Below, in pieces: positions 1-5,876 of a stretch of 11,495 nt of DNA. The DNA is taken from NCBI GenBank assembly GCA_030833145.1, contig JAURHT010000061.1:1-11495 (forward strand), given 5' to 3'. A program made the position numbers and the translations under genes. Position 1 is the stretch's first letter, and the number at the start of each line of letters is the position of its first letter. The notes beneath the pieces were generated by a model. That model saw only the letters and a list, made by a program, of their open reading frames with translations, did no database searches and had not been told where the DNA came from. This stretch comes from Aquirufa sp. (GTDB lineage Bacteria; Bacteroidota; Bacteroidia; Cytophagales; Spirosomataceae).

Positions 1-847
1 CTGTTTATTAAAACCTGTTTATGTTTGCCCAGATCCTGCGCGTCGCGATGGATATTTGGTGATGTGTGAGGTTTTGAATGCTGATGGTACTCCGCACGTT
101 TCGAATGGTCGTGCTACGATTGAAGATGATGATAATGATTTCTGGTTTGGTTTTGAGCAGGAGTATTTCCTTTGGGATCCTGAAACAAATAAGCCATTAG
201 GTTTCCCGGCAAATGGATATCCAGAGCCACAAGGACCTTACTACTGTTCAGTAGGCGCAAAAAATGCGTACGGTCGTGAGATTATCGAAGAGCATATGGA
301 CTTGTGTATTGATGCAGGTTTAAATATTGAAGGTATCAATGCTGAGGTTGCTGCTGGACAGTGGGAATTTCAAATGTTTGCCAAAGGTGCTAAGCAAGCA
401 GGTGACGAAATTTGGTTAGGTCGTTATATTTTAGAGCGTTTAGGCGAGAAATATGGTGTTGCCATCAATTGGCACTGCAAGCCTTTAGGTGAATTAGATT
501 GGAACGGTTCAGGTATGCACGCGAACTTCTCTAACACTGTATTACGTACAGCAGGAAATAAAGAAGCATACGATAAAATTTGTCAATCATTCGCTCCATT
601 TGTGAAAGAACACATTGAGGTTTACGGTGCTGACAACCACATGCGTTTAACAGGTAAGCACGAAACAGCTTCGATTCACGATTTCTCTTATGGAATCTCT
701 GATCGTGGTGCATCGATTCGTATCCCTATTGCAGCAGTAGAAAAAGGATGGAAAGGTTGGTTAGAAGACCGTCGTCCGAACTCAGCGGCAGATCCATACA
801 AAGTGGCTGCTCGTATTATCAAGACGGTTAAAACAGCCAAATTATAA
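1..847 (+). CDS. glnA: Glutamine synthetase type II (GSII), 3' part
   Basis: The gene joins ammonium to glutamate using ATP, the main cytoplasmic step of ammonium assimilation. It is open from base 2 to the left edge, so the start lies outside; 281 residues remain, and about 55-60 are missing compared with the usual roughly 340 of bacterial GSII. The reading frame before the first internal ATG still matches the family (LKPVYVCPDPARR). Visible GSII signatures are FGFEQEY, the GPYYCSVGAKNAYGREI block, the GINAEVAAGQWEFQ block, DWNGSGMHANFS, RLTGKHETA and the ending RGASIRIPI...EDRRPNSAADPY. These match the eukaryote-like class, not GSI, so the GSI adenylylation site is not expected. It is followed by its own terminator. 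amtB and a porin lie 1.6 kb downstream on the other strand, which fits nitrogen assimilation. Confidence 0.95.
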   Translation, partial: CLLKPVYVCPDPARRDGYLVMCEVLNADGTPHVSNGRATIEDDDNDFWFGFEQEYFLWDPETNKPLGFPANGYPEPQGPYYCSVGAKNAYGREIIEEHMDLCIDAGLNIEGINAEVAAGQWEFQMFAKGAKQAGDEIWLGRYILERLGEKYGVAINWHCKPLGELDWNGSGMHANFSNTVLRTAGNKEAYDKICQSFAPFVKEHIEVYGADNHMRLTGKHETASIHDFSYGISDRGASIRIPIAAVEKGWKGWLEDRRPNSAADPYKVAARIIKTVKTAKL

Positions 848-884
848 TACATTTATTAAGCATTTATATACTTTTATAGACAAG

Positions 885-913
885 ATGGCGGGTTTTCCCG
901 CCATTTTTGTTTT
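885..913 (+). terminator. Intrinsic terminator of glnA
   Basis: An eight-base perfect stem, ATGGCGGG (885-892) with CCCGCCAT (897-904), closes a TTTT loop and is followed by a T-rich tail broken by one G (904-913). It sits 37 bases after the glnA stop and points the same way. The T tail runs directly into the likely promoter of mtaB. Confidence 0.9.
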
Positions 914-920
914 ACCTTTG
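913..920 (+). promoter_or_regulatory. Candidate -7 element for mtaB
   Basis: TACCTTTG is a perfect match to the Bacteroidota -7 consensus TAnnTTTG. It lies 16 bases before the chosen ATG at 937. No good TTTG element is present at the expected spacing upstream, because that stretch is the glnA terminator stem. The call rests on one box only. Confidence 0.5.
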
Positions 921-936
921 CATCCTGATTTCAGGT

Positions 937-2247
937 ATGAAAAAAGTCGCTTTTTACACTCTTGGTTGCAAATTGAATTTTGCCGAATCCAGCTCCATCG
1001 CTCGATCTCTCGAACCGATGGGTTTTGTTCGCGCGGAGTTTCAAGATCAACCCGATTTGTTTGTCATTAATACCTGTAGTGTAACGGAACAGGCGGACAA
1101 GAAGTGTAAAAAAGTAGTAAGAGAGGCAAAGAAGGTTAATCCAAATTCGACCGTTGTTATCATTGGCTGTTATGCCCAATTGAAACCAGAAGAAATTTCG
1201 GCTATTCCAGGGGTGGATTTAGTGTTAGGGGCGAATGAGAAGTTTCAATTGCCTACTTTGCTTCCCCCCTATTTGAATCGTGAATCTGCGGATTTACCTA
1301 AGTTAATTGCTTCTGAGATCCGTTACGATCTCGATTACCATGCATCCTATTCTGTGAATGATCGCACGCGTACCTTTTTGAAGGTGCAAGATGGTTGCGA
1401 TTATCCCTGTTCTTATTGTACGATTCCTTTGGCTCGTGGCCAGTCGCGTTCTGATACGATAGAAAAAGTGTTGGGTTTAATTGAAGAGATTGCTGCCAAA
1501 GGTGTGAAGGAAATTGTCCTCACAGGAGTTAATATTGGTGATTTTGGCATTCAAAACGGAAAGCGTATAGAAACCTTTTTTCAACTTGTTCAAGCAATTG
1601 AGGAGAAATCATCCATTCAACGTTTCCGTATTTCATCCATCGAGCCTAACTTGTTGACATCCGAGATGATTGCCTTTCTAGGTTCATCCACTAAGTTTGT
1701 TCCTCATTTCCATATCCCCTTGCAATCTGGGTCGAATGCCGTTTTACGTTTGATGAAACGACGATATCAGCGTGAATTATATGTGGATCGAGTTTCGTCT
1801 ATTAAAGAAGTAATGCCGAATGCGTGCATCGGAGTCGATGTAATTGTGGGTCATCCCGGTGAAACACCTGAATTGTTTTTAGAGACCTATGAGTTTTTAA
1901 ACGGTTTGGATATTTCATACTTACATGTTTTTCCTTATTCTGAACGTCCTAATACCTATGCGGTGGATATCAAACCCAAAGTGGATGGTATGCAAAAGGC
2001 GGAGCGCTCTAAGATGTTACATATTTTATCCGATAAAAAACGTCATGCTTTTTATGAGTCTCAAGCCGGTTTAAAAGGTCAGGTTTTGTTTGAGGAATCT
2101 GCTACGCCAGGAACAATGGAAGGTTTTTCTGAAAACTACGTTCGGGTAGTTGTCCCATTTGACCCTTTGCAAATCAATACCGTTCAGCAAGTTCGTTATA
2201 AGAACTTGAATGAGTCGGGTGAGATGTTAGGGGTGGTAGTAGAGTAG
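937..2247 (+). CDS. mtaB: tRNA t6A37 methylthiotransferase MtaB
   Basis: This radical SAM enzyme adds a methylthio group to N6-threonylcarbamoyladenosine at position 37 of tRNAs reading ANN codons. The 436 residues show the family's three parts. The N-terminal UPF0004 domain has cluster cysteines C11 (GCKLN), C47 (NTCSVT) and C78 (GCYAQ). The radical SAM core has CX3CX2C at C154, C158 and C161 (DGCDYPCSYC). A C-terminal TRAM-like stretch follows (KGQVLFEE...GFSENYVRV). GCKxN near the start separates MtaB from MiaB (GCQMN) and RimO (GCPKN). An in-frame start at 907 exists but lies in the glnA terminator tail and upstream of the -7 box, so ATG 937 is preferred. Its last codons (GTA GAG TAG) run into a 7-base repeat array. 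No partner gene is adjacent. Confidence 0.92.
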   Translation: MKKVAFYTLGCKLNFAESSSIARSLEPMGFVRAEFQDQPDLFVINTCSVTEQADKKCKKVVREAKKVNPNSTVVIIGCYAQLKPEEISAIPGVDLVLGANEKFQLPTLLPPYLNRESADLPKLIASEIRYDLDYHASYSVNDRTRTFLKVQDGCDYPCSYCTIPLARGQSRSDTIEKVLGLIEEIAAKGVKEIVLTGVNIGDFGIQNGKRIETFFQLVQAIEEKSSIQRFRISSIEPNLLTSEMIAFLGSSTKFVPHFHIPLQSGSNAVLRLMKRRYQRELYVDRVSSIKEVMPNACIGVDVIVGHPGETPELFLETYEFLNGLDISYLHVFPYSERPNTYAVDIKPKVDGMQKAERSKMLHILSDKKRHAFYESQAGLKGQVLFEESATPGTMEGFSENYVRVVVPFDPLQINTVQQVRYKNLNESGEMLGVVVE

Positions 2248-2295
2248 AGATTATAGAGTAGAGATTGTAGATTAAAGAGTAAAGAGTGTAATTTG
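2240..2295 (+). repeat. Heptad repeat array, left arm (8 units)
   Basis: Eight consecutive 7-base units in exact phase start at 2240, 2247, 2254, 2261, 2268, 2275, 2282 and 2289. Typical units are TAGAGTA, GAGATTA and TAGATTA; the last (TAATTTG) is the most divergent. The whole arm contains no C on this strand. The first unit covers the final codons of mtaB, and the TAG stop straddles units one and two. Confidence 0.85.
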
Positions 2296-2313
2296 AGGGC
2301 GTATGCCCTTTTT
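2296..2313 (+). terminator. Intrinsic terminator of mtaB
   Basis: A short stem, AGGGC (2296-2300) with GCCCT (2305-2309), closes a GTAT loop and is followed by TTTTT (2309-2313). It sits between two inverted heptad arrays, which could extend the hairpin with a long imperfect outer stem. It lies 48 bases after the mtaB stop. Confidence 0.75.
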
Positions 2314-2374
2314 ATCTCTTATCTATAATCTATTCTCTCTTATCTCCTCTCTATACTCTCTTATCTATTATCTG
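2312..2374 (-). repeat. Heptad repeat array, right inverted arm (9 units)
   Basis: Read on the minus strand, nine 7-base units run in exact phase from 2374 down to 2312. They include CAGATAA, TAGATAA, GAGAGTA, TAGAGAG, GAGATAA and TAGATTA. They are the inverted counterpart of the array at 2240-2295, on the other side of the small GC hairpin. From 2312 to 2373 the plus strand contains no G. Confidence 0.85.
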
Positions 2375-2409
2375 TTTTTTGTTTTTGATCACCGATCAAA
2401 AACAAAAAA
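2375..2409. repeat. Perfect 16-bp inverted repeat
   Basis: TTTTTTGTTTTTGATC (2375-2390) and its exact reverse complement (2394-2409) are separated by only ACC. The right arm shares its A tract with the stem of the adjoining terminator at 2405-2437, so the two structures cannot form at once. Possible roles are a back-up transcription stop or a 3'-end stabiliser; nothing in the sequence decides this. Confidence 0.85.
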
Positions 2410-2437
2410 GTCGAAAGCTAGTAGCCTCCGACTTTTT
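2405..2437 (-). terminator. Terminator of amtB, probably bidirectional
   Basis: AAAAAGTCG (2405-2413) pairs with CGACTTTTT (2429-2437), with a small inner GCT/AGC pairing. On the minus strand the stem is followed by TTTTTTGTTTTTG, a good U tract 50-85 bases after the amtB stop. On the plus strand the T run would also serve reading from mtaB. Confidence 0.82.
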
Positions 2438-2488
2438 GATTGAAACAAAACCACAAGAACCATTACTTGCGGCTTTGCTGATGTTGAA

Positions 2489-3835
2489 TTACTCCGCTAA
2501 CGACTCATCGTGTTGTGAGATATCCAAACCTAATCTTTCTTCTTCCTCGTTCACACGTAACGGAATGATTTTGTCCGTGATTACTAAAAGGATATAAGAA
2601 GCGCCAAATGCAAAGGCTGATACGATTGCTAAGGCTAATAAGTGCTTTAAGAATAAAGAAGTCTCTCCGTAGAATAAACCTTGCTCAGCTACAGCAGCAT
2701 TAACTGCCGAAGTTGCGAAGATACCTGTCATTAACATACCTACCATTCCACCTAAACCATGGCAAGGGAATACATCTAATGTATCATCTAAATTAGAAGA
2801 GGCTCTCCAGTGTGCAGCGATGTTAGACACAATCGCGGCGATTACACCGATGAAGATCGCTACCGGAACCGTTACAAAGCCTGATGCTGGAGTAATCGCT
2901 ACTAAACCTACAACCGCACCGATACAGAAACCTAAGGCAGAAACTTTCTTGCCGCGAGTCACATCAAATAAGATCCAAGATAAACCTGCTGCTGCAGCTG
3001 CAACGTGAGTGGTTGCAAAAGCAGTCACGGCTAATCCGTTTGCTCCTACGGCAGAACCTGCATTGAAGCCAAACCATCCGAACCATAATAAACCTGTTCC
3101 TAATAATACATAAGGAATGTTTGCTGGAGGCAAGATATTAGACTCGATGTGAGACTTACGGCGACGTAAGTACAAAGCTCCTGCTAATGCAGCCCAACCT
3201 GCAGACATGTGAACAACCGTTCCACCTGCGAAATCCAAAACGCCTAAGTTAAATAAGAAACCATCTGGGTGCCATGTCCAGTGTGCTAAAGGAGCATAAA
3301 CAACGACGCAGAAAAGAACCATGAATAGAACAAACGCACGGAAGTTAATACGCTCAGCTAACGCACCAGAGATTAACGCTGGAGTGATAACGGCAAACTT
3401 CATTTGGAAAAAGGCGAATAAAGCGAAAGGGATAGTGAATTTCAATTGATCCGCTGATCCTAATGATAATTTGTGATCAAATACACCATTGAACATAAAG
3501 AAAGTTCTTGGGTCTCCGATCCAGCCACCTAAAGAATCTCCGAAGGCTAGTGAGAAACCGAAAACTACCCAAATCACCGAGATAACTCCCATCGCGATGA
3601 ACGATTGTAACATCGTAGAGATCACGTTTTTGTGATTGACCATGCCACCATAGAAATAAGCTAATCCAGGTGTCATCAATAATACTAAGCCAGAGGCTAC
3701 AATCATCCAGGCAGTATCGCCTGTGTCTAAGCCTTCTGTAGGCATCGCGCCAGGAACAGAAGTGGTGAACAATGCAAGGACGGCTACCGCTAATAAAACT
3801 AATAACGGAATCCAGGTTGGTTTTTGTGTCGTCAT
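2489..3835 (-). CDS. amtB: Ammonium transporter, Amt/AmtB family
   Basis: An inner-membrane channel that recruits ammonium and passes it to the cytoplasm. The 448 residues begin with a hydrophobic stretch (about 9-30) that looks like a cleaved signal peptide, followed by the multi-helix Amt fold. Key residues align with E. coli AmtB: D201 (LDFAGGTVVHMSAG), the pore histidines H209 and H359 (DVFPCHGLGG), F147 (FFQMKF) and the WFGWFGFNAGSA segment near 251-262. The cytoplasmic tail keeps the Amt pattern RVNEEEERLGLDISQH, the region that contacts P-II proteins in relatives, but ends DESLAE. It lies 27 bases behind the porin gene in the same direction, so the two are probably one transcript. No glnK/glnB gene lies on either side. 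Confidence 0.95.
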   Translation of the reverse strand: MTTQKPTWIPLLVLLAVAVLALFTTSVPGAMPTEGLDTGDTAWMIVASGLVLLMTPGLAYFYGGMVNHKNVISTMLQSFIAMGVISVIWVVFGFSLAFGDSLGGWIGDPRTFFMFNGVFDHKLSLGSADQLKFTIPFALFAFFQMKFAVITPALISGALAERINFRAFVLFMVLFCVVVYAPLAHWTWHPDGFLFNLGVLDFAGGTVVHMSAGWAALAGALYLRRRKSHIESNILPPANIPYVLLGTGLLWFGWFGFNAGSAVGANGLAVTAFATTHVAAAAAGLSWILFDVTRGKKVSALGFCIGAVVGLVAITPASGFVTVPVAIFIGVIAAIVSNIAAHWRASSNLDDTLDVFPCHGLGGMVGMLMTGIFATSAVNAAVAEQGLFYGETSLFLKHLLALAIVSAFAFGASYILLVITDKIIPLRVNEEEERLGLDISQHDESLAE

Positions 3836-3862
3836 GTTTTTAAATTGTTAAGGGTGGATATA

Positions 3863-5005
3863 TTAAAACTTATAGATGAAGTGCATTCCTAATGTCGTTT
3901 GTGATTTTTGATCTTTCCCATCACCATCTACGAATTGAGCTGTTTTGTATGAGTCAGTACGTAATTCTGGTTTGATTAATAAGTGGCCTTCGGCTGCCGT
4001 GAATGTGGCTGTTAAGGTAAATGAACCCACGTTAGTTCCTGATCCGTCTGCTGCGCGTAAAGCACGAGCGCCTGATGTGTTATCAAATACTTCGTAACGA
4101 CCGCCTAAGCTAAATTTATCAGTGAAAGCATAGTTAGAGTAAAGAGCTACTCCACCCCATGTTTTACTATTTCCCACATTACCACCACCTTGGTAATCAC
4201 CCGTTTGTGAACCGTAGGCTGCATTTAGCCCTAAAAGGTATTTAGGAGTGATTTGGTATGACGTTGTTAAATCTAATAAGTTATAGCTACCTGAATCGTC
4301 TTTTCCTGAAGAAAGAGGCGCAGATTCGTTTGATGTGATTCCGTTCACATATACATTCCATCCTGCTGCAGGTGACGTGAATACTTGGTAGATAAATCCT
4401 TTAGATGCGTTGTTATCATTTAAATTATCCACATTGTTGACCAATCCAACCATGGCAGAAAATTTGTCAGAGAATGCGTAATTCGCTTTAGCACCAATAT
4501 GATAGAACGGTCCATTATTGAAGAGGTTAGAAAGTGAATAGTTGTAGTTAATGGGAGCGTCGATTACTTCGTATCCGATATGTGTTCCAAATTGTCCCAC
4601 TGTTAAGGTTAATTTGTCGCTCGCTTTCCAGTTGAAATAGGCTTGTTTGATCGCCAAAGCCGTAGTAGCTTTTCCCGCTCCCAAAGGTCCGATCACGTTA
4701 CCGTATTGTCCAAGGTCTGCGTTAGGTCCAAAGGTTAAGTCAACCACAACGTCAGCGGATTTAGTTGCGTAACCAAATTTCGTCTGAACAAGTCCTAATG
4801 AAAATTGATTTGACTTCTGGTCGAAAGCCCTTTCGTATCCAGAGGCGCCAAGGTTACTTCTGTTTGTCGGGTTATTGAAATTCAACATATAGTAAGAATC
4901 AATGTAACCTGAAAACGAAAACTTCGGAGCTTCCGCTTCTTTTTCTTGGGAAAATCCACAAAAGGCTGTTGCGGCAAATAGGGCTGTTAGGATCGTTTTT
5001 TTCAT
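3863..5005 (-). CDS. Outer membrane beta-barrel porin (BBP2/OmpL-like)
   Basis: A likely outer membrane channel of 380 residues. Residues 1-19 form a signal peptide (MKKTILTALFAATAFCGFS, then QEKE). The mature part starts FSFSGYIDSYYMLNFNNP, typical of the putative beta-barrel porin-2 group in Bacteroidota. It then alternates aromatic and polar residues and ends in phenylalanine (IYKF), the usual barrel signal. C16 is not in a good lipobox (TAFC), so it is not called a lipoprotein. The gene is first in a unit with amtB, which suggests it lets ammonium or another small nitrogen compound through the outer membrane; that substrate is inferred from position only. A promoter-like sequence lies just upstream. 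Start and stop are clear. Confidence 0.87.
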   Translation of the reverse strand: MKKTILTALFAATAFCGFSQEKEAEAPKFSFSGYIDSYYMLNFNNPTNRSNLGASGYERAFDQKSNQFSLGLVQTKFGYATKSADVVVDLTFGPNADLGQYGNVIGPLGAGKATTALAIKQAYFNWKASDKLTLTVGQFGTHIGYEVIDAPINYNYSLSNLFNNGPFYHIGAKANYAFSDKFSAMVGLVNNVDNLNDNNASKGFIYQVFTSPAAGWNVYVNGITSNESAPLSSGKDDSGSYNLLDLTTSYQITPKYLLGLNAAYGSQTGDYQGGGNVGNSKTWGGVALYSNYAFTDKFSLGGRYEVFDNTSGARALRAADGSGTNVGSFTLTATFTAAEGHLLIKPELRTDSYKTAQFVDGDGKDQKSQTTLGMHFIYKF

Positions 5006-5046
5006 GTGGGTTGTTGTTTAAAAGTAAAAAATGCTTGATTACGATT

Positions 5047-5078
5047 CAAAGGTGCAGCCTTAAATTGTACTTTCCAAA
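5047..5078 (-). promoter_or_regulatory. Candidate promoter of porin-amtB unit
   Basis: On the minus strand, TTTG (5078-5075) is followed by 20 bases and CACCTTTG (5054-5047). This is one mismatch from the Bacteroidota -7 consensus TAnnTTTG, with correct spacing. The leader to the ATG at 5005 would be about 35 bases. A perfect TATTTTTG at 5177-5170 is an alternative but has no TTTG upstream. Confidence 0.6.
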
Positions 5079-5236
5079 TATTATCGACAAAATTTTAACC
5101 TAATTTTTAACTTTTTACAAAAAAATACTAAAAAGTAGTTAAAATTTAAACTTGTTTTTGCGCTTTTTGCAAAAATATCGAATAATTGGATTGAAATTAA
5201 AACTGGTAAATTGTGTTCTTGGAAAAATATAAATAT
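5079..5236. other. AT-rich intergenic stretch upstream of the porin promoter
   Basis: This is the unassigned part of the 412-base gap between the porin and ferredoxin genes. It is strongly AT-rich and has no plausible reading frame. It holds two small inverted repeats: TTTTAACT (5105-5112) with AGTTAAAA (5137-5144), and TTTTTGC (5155-5161) with GCAAAAA (5169-5175). Either could be a regulator site or chance in AT-rich DNA. No RNA gene is recognised. Confidence 0.5.
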
Positions 5237-5271
5237 CAGTCACTAGTCGCTAGTCGGGAGTCGATAGTCTT
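5237..5271 (+). repeat. Heptad repeat array of a second type (TAGTCGN, 5 units)
   Basis: Five 7-base units in phase start at 5237, 5244, 5251, 5258 and 5265: CAGTCAC, TAGTCGC, TAGTCGG, GAGTCGA and TAGTCTT. The AGTC core is kept in every unit. An eight-T run follows, then the first-type heptads begin out of phase at 5277. No inverted copy is present in this window. Confidence 0.8.
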
Positions 5272-5276
5272 TTTTT

Positions 5277-5318
5277 TAGATTATAGATTATAGAGTAGAG
5301 AGTATAGATAAAATATAA
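5277..5318 (+). repeat. Heptad repeat array, left arm of second element
   Basis: Units in phase from 5277 are TAGATTA twice, TAGAGTA, GAGAGTA, TAGATAA and a decayed AATATAA. The arm has no C on the plus strand. It is the same family as the array at 2240-2295 and again stands beside a terminator hairpin (5322-5356). Confidence 0.83.
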
Positions 5319-5321
5319 AAC

Positions 5322-5356
5322 AAAAAAAAGAGCCCACCCTTCGGTGAACTCTTTTC
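5322..5356 (-). terminator. Terminator inside the heptad element, probably bidirectional
   Basis: Bases 5326-5338 pair with 5343-5355, with one 2x2 internal mismatch and a CTTC loop. On the minus strand the stem ends in an eight-T run then GTTTTAT, a strong stop for transcripts coming from the ferredoxin gene. The plus-strand tail (CTTTTCATTT) is weaker. Confidence 0.82.
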
Positions 5357-5393
5357 ATTTATATACTATCTCTACTCTCTACTCTATTATCTC
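5352..5393 (-). repeat. Heptad repeat array, right inverted arm of second element
   Basis: Read on the minus strand from 5393, units GAGATAA, TAGAGTA, GAGAGTA, GAGATAG, TATATAA and ATGAAAA are in exact 7-base phase, decaying toward the hairpin. The plus strand has no G here. The outer end abuts the terminator stem at the end of the ferredoxin gene. Confidence 0.82.
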
Positions 5394-5425
5394 TGAGTAA
5401 AAAAAGCGCAGCTTTTTTTACTCAG
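5393..5425 (-). terminator. Terminator overlapping the ferredoxin stop codon
   Basis: A perfect 15-bp inverted repeat, CTGAGTAAAAAAAGC on the minus strand (5425-5411) and its complement (5407-5393), closes a 3-base loop. Its 5' arm contains the last codon GAG and the stop TAA of the ferredoxin gene. The T run lies inside the 3' arm, so the working core is probably AAAAAAAGC/GCTTTTTTT. Confidence 0.85.
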
Positions 5426-5765
5426 CATGCAACCACGCCTTCTTTGCTAATAAAGTTTCATTATCTTCTTCGTGATCTGGATCTGGTACGCAACAATCTA
5501 CTGGGCAAACCGCCGCACATTGTGGCTCCTCGTGGAAACCAGTACATTCTGTACATTTATCAGGAACTATATAATAGAATTCTTCTGAAACTGGTTCTAC
5601 GGGTGTTTTAGCATCCATTGATGAACCGTCTTCTAGTTCGATTTCAGTTAAAGCAGTACCTCCGGCCCAAGTCCATTCTACACCACCTTCATAAATAGCT
5701 GTGTTTGGACATTCTGGTTCACAAGCCCCACAGTTAATGCATTCGTCTGTTATGATAATTGCCAT
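5418..5765 (-). CDS. 2[4Fe-4S] dicluster ferredoxin
   Basis: A small cytoplasmic electron carrier of 115 residues. The first motif is C9-x2-C12-x2-C15-x3-C19-P. The second is the expanded form C71-x2-C74-x8-C83-x3-C87-P, as in Alvin/YfhL-type bacterial ferredoxins. By family rule C19 and C87 each serve the other motif's cluster. Between them is an acidic insert of about 50 residues ([19 protein letters not shown]...) that separates the two halves more than in minimal ferredoxins. C91 and C92 follow the second motif and have no assigned role. The gene is divergent from the acyl-CoA reductase, with a 111-base gap; from memory these two are often neighbours in Bacteroidota, but a shared reaction is not shown. 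Its redox partner is not identifiable here. Confidence 0.93.
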   Translation of the reverse strand: MAIIITDECINCGACEPECPNTAIYEGGVEWTWAGGTALTEIELEDGSSMDAKTPVEPVSEEFYYIVPDKCTECTGFHEEPQCAAVCPVDCCVPDPDHEEDNETLLAKKAWLHAE

Positions 5766-5777
5766 ACCCTATTTTTG

Positions 5778-5808
5778 TTTGATTCCGCAATTTACGAACA
5801 TAAATTTG
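5778..5808 (+). promoter_or_regulatory. Candidate promoter of acyl-CoA reductase gene
   Basis: TTTG (5778-5781), 19 bases, then TAAATTTG (5801-5808) is a full match to the Bacteroidota promoter pattern. It would give a leader of about 60 bases. A second, weaker box, GACCTTTG, at 5848-5855 is closer to the ATG. On the minus strand TATGTTCG (5802-5795) overlaps the same site and could be the ferredoxin -7 element, though it lacks a -33 box. Confidence 0.6.
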
Positions 5809-5876
5809 AATAGTATATAATTTATATGGACTAACGGAAAAAATTTCGACCTTTGTAGGGTAAAATCTATACAATT

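Noticed and set aside
907..936. Upstream in-frame start for mtaB at 907
   Set aside because: It lies in the glnA terminator tail and before the -7 box; the added ten residues are not family-like, while MKKVAFYTLGCKLN is.
2379..2597. Short plus-strand reading frame over the amtB end
   Set aside because: It is antisense to amtB and crosses both the palindrome and terminator; no family resemblance.
3863..5005. Porin as a lipoprotein
   Set aside because: C16 follows TAF, which is not an acceptable lipobox; a signal peptidase I site after S19 fits better.
5155..5175. Inverted repeat TTTTTGC/GCAAAAA as an operator
   Set aside because: Seven-base arms of this make-up are common by chance in such AT-rich DNA, and it is about 90 bases from the candidate promoter.
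5237..5393. CRISPR array in the repeat-rich gap
   Set aside because: Units are 7 bases with no spacers, and no cas gene is near.
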